Source: Glycomyces algeriensis (GTDB lineage: Bacteria; Actinomycetota; Actinomycetes; Mycobacteriales; Micromonosporaceae). From it: a DNA stretch of 33,339 nucleotides. A program made the translations under genes and the position numbers. The stretch covers positions 569,922 to 603,260 of the forward strand of contig NZ_JAPZVR010000001.1 of NCBI RefSeq assembly GCF_027622855.1. The letters run 5' to 3'. Below the pieces are notes generated by a model. It worked only from the letters and a program-made list of their open reading frames with translations. It was not told where the DNA came from and did no database searches. Below, piece by piece: positions 6,839-14,743 of the stretch; position 1 is the first letter of the stretch, and each line of letters starts with the position of its first letter.

Positions 6839-8485
6839 TCAGCTCCCGATGTGGGTGAGCGCCACCATGGTCGGCACGGTGAGGGTGATGAGCACGCCGC
6901 CGATGACGTCGAAGGCGATGCCGGAGCGGATCATCCGCGTCATCGGCACGCAGCCGGTGCCGTAGACGATCGCGTTCTGCGGCGTCGACACCGGCAGCAT
7001 GAACCCGAGCGAGGCCGCGAACGTCGCCGCCAGCGCCGGGACGAGCGGATCGACGCCGGTGGCGGCGGCCAGCGGGATGATGATCGGCACCACGACCGCC
7101 GCCGAGGCGGTGTTGCTGGTGGTCTCGGAGATGACGATCGCGAGGAGCACGGCGAACGCGGTGATGGCGAAGGCGCTGGTGATGCCGAAGGTGTCGGCGG
7201 CGCCGTTGCCGATGGTCTCGGCGAGGCCGGTCGCGGAGAGCATGGCGCCGAAGATGATGCCGGTGCCGAAGAGCAGGATGGTGCCCCAGTCGATCTTCCC
7301 GGCGTCCTTCCAGGTCATCGTCGCCTGCTGCTTGGACCAGTTGACGGGGAGGATGAACAGGAGGCCGGCGCCGATGACGGCGGCGACTCCTTCGTTGAGG
7401 CGGTCGTCAACGAGCGCATAGGCCTCGGAGCCGGTGCCGGAGACGAGCCCGACGACGGCGGGGACGAGCCAGAGGGACACGGTGACGGCGAAGGCGGTCA
7501 CGGTGTTCTTCTCGGCGCGGCTCATGGGGCCCTGCAGGGCGCGCTGCTCGCGGATGTACTCCTCGACGCCTTCGATGCGGCGCACTTCGGGCTTGTTGAT
7601 GAGCAGGAGCACCACGAAGAGGATCACGAACATGAGCAGGCAGATGGGGAGTGCGGTGAGCATCCACTGCCCGAAGGAGATCCGTTCGCCGGTGGCCTCC
7701 TCGATGAGGCCGCGCCCGATCAAGTTCGGCGGTGAACCGACGGGCGTGAGCAGGCCGCCGACGCTGGCGCCGTAGGCGAGCATGAGCATGAGGGCGGCGC
7801 CGACGCGGAGCGTCATCGGGTCGAAGTCGGGGCGGACGACACCCTGGTCCTGCATGAGCTTGGCGATGACGGCGAGGATGCCGAGGGCGGTGGGCATGAG
7901 CATCGCGACGGTGGCGGTGTTGGAGACGAACGCCGAGAGGACGCAGGTGATGGCGCCGAACGCGATGATGGTGCGGAAGGTGGAGCGGCCGACGCCGGGG
8001 ATCGCGAGGATCGCGAACGCGATGCGCTGGGCCACACCGTGTTTGAGCATCGCTTGGGCGAGGATGAACGCCCCGATGAAGGTGAAGATGGTGGTGGAGC
8101 CGAAGGGGGCGAGCACGTCGTCGGAGGGGGCTACGCCGAGCAGGATGATGGCGGAGACGCCGATGAGGCCGCTGACGGGGATGGGGATCGGTTCGCAGAT
8201 CCAGAGGACGACGACGCCGAGGAGGACGGCCGCGAGGCTCTGCTGCTCGCCCGGGATGTCCATGGGCAGGAAGAAGAACAGGAGCGAGACGGCGGGGGCG
8301 AGGAACCAGCCGACGAGGCGCCGGCCCCGCTCGAACCTGGCCTCGGCGCCGGAGCGGCCGAGTTCGGAGAGGCTGCGGTAGGTGCTGCCGCCGAGGAGCG
8401 CCGCCTCGACGTCGGTGCGGGGTTCTTCGGCCGTTGTGCTTGCGGGCGTTGCCTCTTGGGGCTGCTCCGGGGCGGTGGACGTCAT
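6839..8485 (-). CDS. DASS-family (SLC13-type) anion:Na+ symporter
   Basis: A 548-residue inner-membrane carrier. A ~55-residue polar N-terminus precedes about eleven to twelve membrane segments. The two family-defining Ser-Asn-Thr motifs are present: SNTAT in the first half (AFVSNTATVAMLMP) and SETTSNTASAAVVVP in the second; these bind Na+ and the carboxylates of the substrate. Both halves have the re-entrant hairpin glycines expected of the DASS fold. Members carry succinate, malate, fumarate, tartrate, citrate or sulfate; C4-dicarboxylate is favoured here because a tartrate/D-malate dehydrogenase follows on the same strand. AGGAGG lies just before ATG 8485. The upstream region is rich in palindromes, including a LysR-type box. 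Confidence 0.92.
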   Translation of the reverse strand: MTSTAPEQPQEATPASTTAEEPRTDVEAALLGGSTYRSLSELGRSGAEARFERGRRLVGWFLAPAVSLLFFFLPMDIPGEQQSLAAVLLGVVVLWICEPIPIPVSGLIGVSAIILLGVAPSDDVLAPFGSTTIFTFIGAFILAQAMLKHGVAQRIAFAILAIPGVGRSTFRTIIAFGAITCVLSAFVSNTATVAMLMPTALGILAVIAKLMQDQGVVRPDFDPMTLRVGAALMLMLAYGASVGGLLTPVGSPPNLIGRGLIEEATGERISFGQWMLTALPICLLMFVILFVVLLLINKPEVRRIEGVEEYIREQRALQGPMSRAEKNTVTAFAVTVSLWLVPAVVGLVSGTGSEAYALVDDRLNEGVAAVIGAGLLFILPVNWSKQQATMTWKDAGKIDWGTILLFGTGIIFGAMLSATGLAETIGNGAADTFGITSAFAITAFAVLLAIVISETTSNTASAAVVVPIIIPLAAATGVDPLVPALAATFAASLGFMLPVSTPQNAIVYGTGCVPMTRMIRSGIAFDVIGGVLITLTVPTMVALTHIGS

Positions 8486-8504
8486 GCCTCCTCCTTGAGG
8501 GATA

Positions 8505-8548
8505 GACTTGGATCACTCTCTCACCGGGTGACATACCGGGTCCAAGAC
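8505..8548. promoter_or_regulatory. Operator-like cluster upstream of the symporter
   Basis: GACTTGGA (8505-8512) and TCCAAGAC (8541-8548) form an inverted pair with one mismatch. Between them lies a perfect 5-1-5 palindrome TCACC-G-GGTGA (8521-8531). The right half, GTCCAAGAC, is identical to a 9-mer before the dehydrogenase gene. This pattern fits a regulator binding site in the symporter promoter. The regulator is probably one of the two encoded nearby, but this is not shown by sequence. Confidence 0.4.
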
Positions 8549-8566
8549 ACACATCCTCTGCGGTGC

Positions 8567-8581
8567 ATAGGCGCTGCCTAT
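8567..8581 (-). promoter_or_regulatory. LysR-type T-N11-A box
   Basis: ATAGGC-GCT-GCCTAT is a perfect 6-3-6 inverted repeat with T at 8568 and A at 8580, exactly the T-N11-A form used by LysR regulators. It lies 82 bases upstream of the symporter start and about 50 bases upstream of the glycosidase promoter. The LysR protein encoded at 5884-6765 is the natural candidate to bind it. Confidence 0.55.
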
Positions 8582-8614
8582 CGGTGTGCCGCGGGAACTG
8601 GAGCGCTCTCGTTA

Positions 8615-8656
8615 AATATCGAAGATATTGACTACATCGATGTTGATTGTTACCCT
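8615..8656 (+). promoter_or_regulatory. Glycosidase promoter with two operator palindromes
   Basis: TTGACT (8628-8633) and TACCCT (8651-8656) are separated by 17 bases, giving a good sigma-70-type promoter with a start near 8663. The palindrome AATATC-GAA-GATATT (8615-8629) overlaps the -35 box, and the perfect 10-mer ACATCGATGT (8634-8643) fills the start of the spacer. Proteins bound there would block RNA polymerase, so the gene is probably repressed, perhaps by a sugar-responsive regulator encoded elsewhere. The local AT-richness stands out from the surroundings. Confidence 0.5.
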
Positions 8657-8696
8657 TCACATCATCATTTCGGCTGCACACCCCCTTGGAGCGTCA

Positions 8697-10136
8697 ATGT
8701 CGACACCACCCTCACCGCACACCGCGCCCCGGCTCAGCCGCCGCGGCCTCATCGCGGCAGCCGCCGCCCTCCCCGCCGCCGCGCTGCTCCCGGCATCACC
8801 CGCGGCGGCCCAGACCGCCTACACCGGCTACCTCATGGCCCACTTCATCGGCGAGGGCTCCGGCGGCGAGCAGATCTACCTCGCCCACTCCGACAACGGC
8901 CTCAACTGGACCGACCTCAACCGCGGCCAGATCGTGCTGCGCACCCCGCTGGGCACCAAGGGCGTGCGCGACCCCATCATCGTGCGCAACCCGGCCGGCA
9001 ACCGCTACTGGATCGTCGCCACCGACCTCCACATCGGATCGGGCACGTCCTGGAACGACGCCGCCAACAGCGGCAGCCGCAACCTCGTCGTGTGGGAGTC
9101 CACCGACCTCGTCAACTGGTCGATCCCGTGGCTGCTCCCGGTCGCCGCGTCCATCGGCGACGCCGGGGACGCCTGGGCGCCCGAGGCGATCTGGGACGCC
9201 GCGGCCGGGAACTACCTGCTCTACTGGGCCACCAACTCGACCCTGAACGGCATCAAGAAGCACCGCATCTGGAGCGCCCGCACCACCGACTTCCGCTCCA
9301 TCACCACGCCGCAGGCGTACATCAACCCCGCCGGCACCGAAGGGCTCATCGACACCCAGATCATCGAGGCCAACACCGGCGGCTACCGGTACTACCGCGC
9401 CTCAAAGACCAGCCAGATCGTCATCGAGGGCAGCAACTCGCTCACCGGCTCGTGGACCCGCCTGGGCGACCTCGCGAACCTCACCGGCGGCGGCGTCGAG
9501 GGCCCGATGTGGGCGAAGTTCAACGACCGCAACGAATGGGCGCTGTGGCTCGACCAGTACGCCACGGGCCGTGGCTACATGCCCGTGCTCACCACCAACC
9601 CGGCGGCCGTCTCCGGCTACCGCACCACCTCCGGCTACGGCCTCGGCGGCAACCTCAAGCGCCACGGCTTCGTCCTCAACCTCACGCAGGCCGAGGAGAC
9701 GCGGGTCCTGAACCGGTACCAGAGCCCGGTGTTCAACCGGCTCCAGTCCTACAACTACCAGGACCGCTACGTGCGCCACTACAACATGGACGTGCGCATC
9801 GACCCGGGCGTGAGCCCGGCCCAGGACTCGCAGTTCCGGCTCGTGCCGGGCCTGGCCGCCTCGAGCGCGGTCTCGTTCGAGTCGGTGAACTTCCCCGGGC
9901 ACTTCCTGCGGCACGTCGACTACGACTTCGTGCTCGCCCCGCGCGCCTCCGGGGGCACGTTCAACGCCGACGCCACCTTCAACCGCGTCGCGGGCCTGGC
10001 CGACTCCTCGTGGAGCTCGTTCACGTCCTACAACTTCCCGACCCGCTATATCCGCCACTACGGGTACGCGCTGCGGCTCGACCCGGTGAGCACCACGCAG
10101 GAGCGGGCGGACGCGACCTTCCGCGTCACCACGTAA
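8697..10136 (+). CDS. Tat-exported GH43 glycosidase with AbfB-like domain
   Basis: A 479-residue predicted secreted glycoside hydrolase. The N-terminus carries a twin-arginine signal, SRRGLI at residues 14-19, then an Ala/Leu-rich stretch and a likely cleavage after Ala38. Residues about 40-325 look like a GH43 five-bladed propeller, with the three expected carboxylates in order: Asp92 in VRDPI (base), Asp219 in IDTQI (pKa modulator) and Glu268 in VEGPM (acid). Residues about 335-479 resemble the AbfB arabinose-binding beta-trefoil, with repeated FESVNFPGHFLRH and FTSYNFPTRYIRH. This suggests arabinofuranosidase or related action on plant arabinan/arabinoxylan outside the cell; exact specificity cannot be read. 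ATG 8697 is chosen over 8628 because it follows TTGGAG and directly yields the Tat signal. It stands alone, without other sugar genes. Confidence 0.88.
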   Translation: MSTPPSPHTAPRLSRRGLIAAAAALPAAALLPASPAAAQTAYTGYLMAHFIGEGSGGEQIYLAHSDNGLNWTDLNRGQIVLRTPLGTKGVRDPIIVRNPAGNRYWIVATDLHIGSGTSWNDAANSGSRNLVVWESTDLVNWSIPWLLPVAASIGDAGDAWAPEAIWDAAAGNYLLYWATNSTLNGIKKHRIWSARTTDFRSITTPQAYINPAGTEGLIDTQIIEANTGGYRYYRASKTSQIVIEGSNSLTGSWTRLGDLANLTGGGVEGPMWAKFNDRNEWALWLDQYATGRGYMPVLTTNPAAVSGYRTTSGYGLGGNLKRHGFVLNLTQAEETRVLNRYQSPVFNRLQSYNYQDRYVRHYNMDVRIDPGVSPAQDSQFRLVPGLAASSAVSFESVNFPGHFLRHVDYDFVLAPRASGGTFNADATFNRVAGLADSSWSSFTSYNFPTRYIRHYGYALRLDPVSTTQERADATFRVTT

Positions 10137-10143
10137 CCGGTCC

Positions 10144-10175
10144 GCCCGGCGCGGGCCCCACCGCCCGCGCCGGGC
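10144..10175. terminator. Bidirectional hairpin between convergent genes
   Basis: A perfect 13-bp stem (GCCCGGCGCGGGC at 10144-10156, complement at 10163-10175) with loop CCCACC lies in the 41-base gap between the convergent glycosidase and MFS genes. It can serve both directions. It has no T-tract. Confidence 0.7.
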
Positions 10176-10177
10176 CC

Positions 10178-11386
10178 TCACACCTTGGGCTTGCGCGCCG
10201 CCGGGGAGCACAGGAGCGCCACCGCGACGAGCACGAGCACCACGTAGAACGCGTTGCGCAGCCCCACCTGGTCGCCCATGAGGCCGATGAGCGGGGGCCC
10301 GATGAGGAAGGCGCAGTAGCCCACGGTGGCCACGACCGCGACGTTCGCGGTGGCCTTCTCGGGGTCGTCCGCGGCTGCGGACATGCCCACGGGGAACCCG
10401 AGCGACGCGCCCAGGCCCCACAGCACGGTGCCGACGATCGCGACGGGCGCGGTCGGGCCGAGGATCACCAACAGCAGGCCGACCAGTGCCAGCAGCGCCG
10501 AACCGGCCAGGACCGGCACGCGCCCGAACTTGTCGAGGAACAGCCCGCCGAAGGCCCGCCCGGCGGTCATCGCGGTCACGAACACGGCGAAGACGGCCGC
10601 GCCGCCGGGGTTGGTGAGGCCGTAGCCGTCGACCATCGCCAGGCCCAGCCAGTCGTTCGCGGTGCCCTCGGTGAAGGCCATGCCGAGGATGATGAGGCCG
10701 ATGAGCAGCACGCGCACGTCCGTCCACGCGGACAGGCGGGTGCGCCACCCGGCCCGCTCGCCCGGCGCGGCCTCGCGCGGCTCCTCGGCCGGCTGCAGGA
10801 ACTTCACCACGTACACGGACGCGACGAGGACCGCGACGCCCACGCCCGTCAGGTGCACGCCCGCGGGGACGCCGAGCTGCTCGGTGAGTGCGCCGACGCC
10901 CGCGCCGAGCATGGTGCCGACGCTGAAGAACGCGTGGAACATCGGCATGAGGGTCTTGCCGATGCGCCGCTCGTTGGCCGCACCGGAGAGGTTCATCGCG
11001 ACGTCGAGCACCGAGTTGCCCGCGCCGAGGACCATGAGCGCCGCGAACAGCGCCCAGTAGGACGGCGCGAACCCGGCGATGAGGCCGATCGCGATCAGGC
11101 CGACCGCCGTCAGCGCGAGGAACCAGCGGATCGCCGCGGTCGCCCCCAGGTGGGCCACCACATGGCCCGAGGCGACGAGCCCCAGGATCGCCCCGGCCGA
11201 GAGCCCCAGGATGAGCACGCCCATCTCCTGGGTGGTCGCGCCGAGGAGGTCGCGCATGTTGGGGACCCGCGCGGCCCAGTTGGCGAACACGAACCCCGAG
11301 AGGGCGAAGACCGCGAACACGGCGTTTCGCCAGTGCACGAGCGCGGGGTCGGTGCGGGCGGGCAGGGCGGTGCTGGTCACGGTCAT
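10178..11386 (-). CDS. MFS transporter (YbjJ-like)
   Basis: A 402-residue major facilitator with about twelve membrane segments. Recognisable parts are the first segment FALSGFVFANWAARVPNMRDLLG, the loop ATTQEMGVLILGLSAGAILG, and GNSVLDVAMNLSGAANERRIGKTLMPMFHAFFSVG, typical of the YbjJ-like sugar/drug-transporter branch found in actinobacteria. The substrate is unknown. ATG 11386 is preferred; an in-frame TTG at 11431 would add 15 residues that run through a hairpin-forming sequence and look unlike a protein start. The gene converges on the glycosidase gene and diverges from ornithine aminotransferase; neither neighbour clearly tells its substrate. Confidence 0.82.
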   Translation of the reverse strand: MTVTSTALPARTDPALVHWRNAVFAVFALSGFVFANWAARVPNMRDLLGATTQEMGVLILGLSAGAILGLVASGHVVAHLGATAAIRWFLALTAVGLIAIGLIAGFAPSYWALFAALMVLGAGNSVLDVAMNLSGAANERRIGKTLMPMFHAFFSVGTMLGAGVGALTEQLGVPAGVHLTGVGVAVLVASVYVVKFLQPAEEPREAAPGERAGWRTRLSAWTDVRVLLIGLIILGMAFTEGTANDWLGLAMVDGYGLTNPGGAAVFAVFVTAMTAGRAFGGLFLDKFGRVPVLAGSALLALVGLLLVILGPTAPVAIVGTVLWGLGASLGFPVGMSAAADDPEKATANVAVVATVGYCAFLIGPPLIGLMGDQVGLRNAFYVVLVLVAVALLCSPAARKPKV

Positions 11387-11409
11387 CCAATCGGGCGGCG
11401 GCACGGGTG

Positions 11410-11427
11410 CGGGCCCGAAAGGGCCCG
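11410..11427 (-). promoter_or_regulatory. GAAA-capped hairpin in the MFS leader
   Basis: CGGGCCC (11410-11416), GAAA and GGGCCCG (11421-11427) form a 7-bp stem with a four-base loop. It lies 24-41 bases upstream of the chosen MFS start, so it would be in the mRNA leader or near the promoter. The role is unknown; it may only shape the leader. Confidence 0.3.
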
Positions 11428-11500
11428 GCAACCAGCTTGCACCGAGGTTTAGCGTTCGACAAGCGGATTCGACGGCTATTCACGTACGCGGCCGCGGCGC

Positions 11501-11529
11501 TTATCGCCAGTATTTTGCAACAGTAGACT
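11501..11529 (+). promoter_or_regulatory. Candidate promoter for ornithine aminotransferase
   Basis: TTATCG (11501-11506) and TAGACT (11524-11529) are spaced by 17 bases in the most AT-rich part of the intergenic region. A transcript starting near 11536 would have a leader of about 130 bases before the GTG at 11670. The -35 match is poor, so this is tentative. Confidence 0.3.
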
Positions 11530-11669
11530 TGACAGGGCCGCGCCCGCGCAGCAGCGCCGAGAACGCCGCCGCCGGGTCCATGCTGGTGGCAGCCCGGCGC
11601 GACCGGGAACCACCGAGACCGGTCGGCGCCGCGCACCGCGCCGCCGCCTCCGCCCGAGAAAGGCCGCCC

Positions 11670-12869
11670 GTGAACCGTTCGAGCCACCTCACCGACCTCG
11701 AAGAGCAGTACGGCGCCCACAACTACCACCCGCTGCCGGTGGTCATCGCCGAAGGCGAGGGCGCCTGGGTCACCGACACCGAGGGCAACCGCTACCTCGA
11801 CTGGCTCGCCGCGTACTCGGCCGTGAACTTCGGCCACCGCCACCCGCGCCTGACCGCCGCCGCGCACGCCCAGCTCGACCGGATCACCCTCGCCTCGCGC
11901 GCCTTCCGCACCGACACGCTCGGCCCGTTCCTGGAAGGTCTCGCCGCGCTCACCGGCAAAGAGTCCGTGCTGCCCATGAACACCGGCGCCGAAGCCGTCG
12001 AGACCGCCGTCAAGGCCGCCCGCAAATGGGGCTACGAGCGCAAGGGCATCGCCGCCGACCGGGCCCGGATCGCCGTGTTCGACGGGAACTTCCACGGCCG
12101 CACCACCACTATCGTCGGCTTCTCCTCCGACCCGGGCTCCCGCGACGGCTTCGGGCCCTTCGACGGAGGCTTCGACTCGGTGCCCTACGGCGACATCGAC
12201 GCGCTCGCCGCGGCCATCGGCCCCGAGACCGCGGCCGTGCTGCTCGAACCCGTCCAGGGCGAAGCGGGCGTGATCGTCCCGCCCGCCGGCTGGCTCGCCG
12301 AGGTCCGGCGCCTCTGCGACGAGCAGCACGTACTCATGATCGCGGACGAGATCCAGTCCGGCCTCGGCCGCACCGGCCACACGTTCGCCTGCGACCGCGA
12401 GGACGTCACGCCTGACGTGTACCTGCTCGGCAAGGCCCTCGGCGGCGGCATCGTCCCGCTCTCGGCCGTCGCCTGCGACCGCGAGGTGATGGACGTCTTC
12501 ACGCCCGGCACCCACGGCTCCACCTTCGGCGGCAACCCGCTCGCCGCCGCCGTCGGCACCGAGGTCGTCGCCATGCTCGCCACCGGGGAGTGGCAGCAGC
12601 GCGCCCGCGACCTCGGCCGGTACCTCGAAGGCGCCCTCGCCGGCCTCGACAAGTCCAGAGTGGATGAGATTCGGGTGTGCGGCCTGTGGGCCGGCGTCGA
12701 CCTCGCCGAGACCGCCCCCTCCGCGCGCGAAGTGTGCGAACGGCTGCTCCGACTCGGCGTGCTCGCCAAGGAGACCCATCAGCGCACCGTGCGCATCGCC
12801 CCGCCGCTGGTCATCGAACCCGAGGAGATCGACCGCGGCGTCGCCGCCCTCGCCGAGGCCATCGGTTAA
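11670..12869 (+). CDS. rocD: Ornithine--oxo-acid aminotransferase
   Basis: A 399-residue class-III PLP aminotransferase that converts ornithine plus 2-oxoglutarate to glutamate semialdehyde plus glutamate in arginine/ornithine catabolism. Typical ornithine aminotransferase sequence runs throughout: YGAHNYHPLPVV, YLDWLAAYSAVNFGHRHP, PMNTGAEAVETAVKAARKW, FHGRTTTIVGFS, EPVQGEAGVIVP, IADEIQSGLGRTG, and the Schiff-base Lys255 in LLGKALGGG, then HGSTFGGNPLAAAVG. The start is GTG 11670, with GAGAAAGG upstream and the usual N-terminal start of this family; longer in-frame extensions are not homologous-looking. It is a single gene: no arginase, deiminase or P5C dehydrogenase is next to it. A promoter candidate is at 11501-11529. 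Confidence 0.93.
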   Translation: MNRSSHLTDLEEQYGAHNYHPLPVVIAEGEGAWVTDTEGNRYLDWLAAYSAVNFGHRHPRLTAAAHAQLDRITLASRAFRTDTLGPFLEGLAALTGKESVLPMNTGAEAVETAVKAARKWGYERKGIAADRARIAVFDGNFHGRTTTIVGFSSDPGSRDGFGPFDGGFDSVPYGDIDALAAAIGPETAAVLLEPVQGEAGVIVPPAGWLAEVRRLCDEQHVLMIADEIQSGLGRTGHTFACDREDVTPDVYLLGKALGGGIVPLSAVACDREVMDVFTPGTHGSTFGGNPLAAAVGTEVVAMLATGEWQQRARDLGRYLEGALAGLDKSRVDEIRVCGLWAGVDLAETAPSAREVCERLLRLGVLAKETHQRTVRIAPPLVIEPEEIDRGVAALAEAIG

Positions 12870-13213
12870 AGCCCGCCCGCCTGAGCGCGCCGCCGACCAC
12901 GGCCGACTTTCGCATTCGCGGACGACGTGGACGCCACCGCCGGCCACCGGCTCGCGATCCCTTCGGGCGGTGCCCAACCGCCGCCGTATTGGAACTGCGC
13001 GAAGCCGGGTGACCGCGGCCGCATCCCGTGCCGGTGCCGACGCGAACGAGGGTGCGGCGGCGAGCACACACGATGCCGTCATCGGCGGCGAACACGGGTC
13101 AGAGGCAGCGCCCGGTTCGGGCGAGACGGCGTGGATGCCGACGAGCGCGCCACGGCTCGGCGTTCGACCCGGCATCCCACGGCCCTTTTGCCGCCCGCTG
13201 GAGGGCCGCGGCC
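12870..13213. other. 344-base region without a recognisable gene
   Basis: Between ornithine aminotransferase and prpR (tail to tail) I see no credible coding sequence: open frames on both strands are Arg/Pro/Gly-rich and start without ribosome sites. It contains a small hairpin, GGCGGT-GCCCA-ACCGCC at 12966-12982, which may end the aminotransferase transcript, and a likely prpR terminator at 13180-13208. It may be decayed coding sequence, but no fragment is recognisable. Confidence 0.5.
13180..13208 (-). terminator. Possible prpR terminator
   Basis: CGGCCCT (13180-13186) and AGGGCCG (13202-13208) form a 7-bp stem with a 15-base loop, starting a few bases past the prpR stop (TAA at 13214-13216, minus strand). 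There is no T-tract after it, so the call rests on position. Confidence 0.35.
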
Positions 13214-14617
13214 TTACGCCGACGACGGGTACGGGGTGAAGCCGCTGCGGTGGTCCGTTACGTCGAGCGGCCTCCCGATCGCCGGGAACGCCCGCTGCGG
13301 GCAGCCGGAGCGGTCGCACACCTTGCAGCCCGGCCCGATCGGCGTCAGCGCCGCCGGACTCGCCAGATCGAGCCCGTCGGCGTACACCAGGCGGTGCGCA
13401 TGGTGGAGGTCGCAGCCCAGCCCGATCGCGAACGTCTTCGCCGGCGTCCCGAACCCGCCGTAGCGGCGGGTCACCGTGCGCGCCACCCACAGGTACGACC
13501 GCCCGTCGGGCATCTGCGCGAGCTGCGTGCGGACCTCCCCGGGATGCGCGAACGCCTCGTAGACGTTCCACAGGGGACAACTGCCGCCCACCCGCGAGAA
13601 GTGGAAGTCCGTGGCCGACTGCCGCTTCGAGATGTTCCCCGCCCGGTCCACCCGCACGAAGAAGAACGGCACGCCCCGCGACCCCGGCCGCTGCAGCGTG
13701 CTCAACCGGTGCGCCACCGTCTCGAACCCCACCCGGAACCGCCGCTGCAGCAGGTCCAGGTCGTACCGCAGTTCCTCTGCGGCACTGCGGAACACCCCGT
13801 ACGGCAGGATCAGCGCCCCCGCGAAGTAGTTCGCCAGCCCGATCCGCGCCAGCGCCCGCGCCTCCGGCCCCGAGAGGTCCGCCGCCGCCACCAGGCCGTC
13901 GATCAGGTCCGCGTGCTCGACCAGCGCCAAGTGCGTGGCGAGCTGGAACGCGCGCTGGCCGGGGGAGAGCAGCGGCGAGACGCGCAGGACCCGCCCCTCC
14001 GGGTCGAACCGGCGCTTCGCCCCGGCCTGCTCGCCCGCCGCGAGGTCCGCGACCGCGGTGCCGTGCCGCTCGGCCAGGAGCCGCGTGAGCTCCGCGGCGA
14101 GGTCCGCCGGGTCCAGTCCGGCGGCGATCCGCTCGGCCGCCTCGTCGAGCTCGGGCACGTAGTTCCGCTTGGCGTAGAACAGGTCCCGCACCTCCTCGTA
14201 CGCCGTGGGCGCCGCCCCCGCGTCCAGCTCGGCGCTCATCGCCGTGTTGCGCTCCACCGCGTGCCGGTAGCGCCGGTGCAGGTCCACCACGTACCGCGCC
14301 AGCTCCGGCATGCCCTCGGCGAGCTCGCGGGTCTGGTGCGGCGAGACCTGCTCGGCGTGCGCGGTGTCGGCGAGCGCGTCCCGCAGCTGGGCGTCGAGCC
14401 GGTCGCTTTCGGCCGCCGAGAACCGCTGCACGTCCACATCGAAGACCTCGGCCAGGCGCAGCAGCACCGGGCCCGTGATGGGCCGCTGGTTCGACTCCAT
14501 CTGGTTCACATAGCTCGTGGAGATGCCCAGCGCGGTGGCGAGCGAGGCCTGCGTGAGCCCCTGCTCCTCGCGGAACCGGCGCAGCCGCAGCCCCACCTTG
14601 GCCGTCCTCAACGCCAT
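13214..14617 (-). CDS. prpR: PrpR/RamB-type XRE regulator of propionate catabolism
   Basis: A 467-residue regulator of the actinobacterial PrpR/RamB/MccR-like family. Residues ~8-65 form an XRE helix-turn-helix ([23 protein letters not shown]). The middle contains an IrrE/ImmA-like region, and the C-terminal DUF2083 part binds short-chain acyl-CoA in relatives. Four cysteines stand out: Cys347 (GGSCPLW) and Cys431, Cys434, Cys439 ([10 protein letters not shown]), matching the expected ligands of the [4Fe-4S] cluster reported for mycobacterial PrpR. A ribosome site AAAGGACC precedes ATG 14617. It diverges from prpDBC, the standard arrangement for an activator of the methylcitrate cycle, and TTCACA repeats lie between the two starts. 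RamB-like acetate control is the alternative, less likely given the neighbours. Confidence 0.92.
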   Translation of the reverse strand: MALRTAKVGLRLRRFREEQGLTQASLATALGISTSYVNQMESNQRPITGPVLLRLAEVFDVDVQRFSAAESDRLDAQLRDALADTAHAEQVSPHQTRELAEGMPELARYVVDLHRRYRHAVERNTAMSAELDAGAAPTAYEEVRDLFYAKRNYVPELDEAAERIAAGLDPADLAAELTRLLAERHGTAVADLAAGEQAGAKRRFDPEGRVLRVSPLLSPGQRAFQLATHLALVEHADLIDGLVAAADLSGPEARALARIGLANYFAGALILPYGVFRSAAEELRYDLDLLQRRFRVGFETVAHRLSTLQRPGSRGVPFFFVRVDRAGNISKRQSATDFHFSRVGGSCPLWNVYEAFAHPGEVRTQLAQMPDGRSYLWVARTVTRRYGGFGTPAKTFAIGLGCDLHHAHRLVYADGLDLASPAALTPIGPGCKVCDRSGCPQRAFPAIGRPLDVTDHRSGFTPYPSSA

Positions 14618-14627
14618 CGACTGGTCC

Positions 14628-14670
14628 TTTCACAACATTCACAAAACCGGGCCGATATTTCCACAAGAAA
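14628..14670. promoter_or_regulatory. TTCACA repeats, candidate PrpR operator
   Basis: TTTCACAA (14628-14635), TTCACAAAA (14638-14646) and TTTCCACAAG (14658-14667) are direct repeats in an AT-rich stretch just before the prpR start; the first two are nine bases apart. A reverse copy, CTGTGAAG, overlaps the prpD promoter region at 14713-14720. The repeats adjoin the prpR ribosome site and lie 20-60 bases upstream of the prpD promoter, suiting both autoregulation and activation. Confidence 0.4.
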
Positions 14671-14685
14671 CCACATGTTCAGTGC

Positions 14686-14714
14686 TTTCAAGCGGTCAGG
14701 CGGCTGTACATACT
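14686..14714 (+). promoter_or_regulatory. Candidate prpD promoter
   Basis: TTTCAA (14686-14691) and CATACT (14709-14714) are separated by 17 bases, with a start near 14721. AAGGAG at 14731-14736 then gives the prpD ribosome site. The hexamers are weak, fitting a promoter that needs an activator such as PrpR. Confidence 0.4.
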
Positions 14715-14743
14715 GTGAAGATACCCGTCGAAGGAGCCGCCGC

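Noticed and set aside
8039..11452. A 1137-codon plus-strand open frame
   Set aside because: It overlaps the symporter (antisense), glycosidase and MFS genes and has His/Arg/Asp-rich composition without any domain; it is a composition artefact.
12870..13213. Possible pseudogene between ornithine aminotransferase and prpR
   Set aside because: No fragment resembles a known protein in any frame, so I describe it only as non-coding.
9402..14666. A 1754-codon open frame on the minus strand
   Set aside because: It runs antisense to the glycosidase, ornithine aminotransferase and prpR frames and is low-complexity Gly/Arg/Ala-rich. Such long shadow frames arise from GC-rich codon bias; the genes on the other frames have clear family motifs.
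13028..14743. Long N-terminal extension of prpD
   Set aside because: The frame is open but antisense to prpR, and the family N-terminus plus AAGGAG place the start at 14744.
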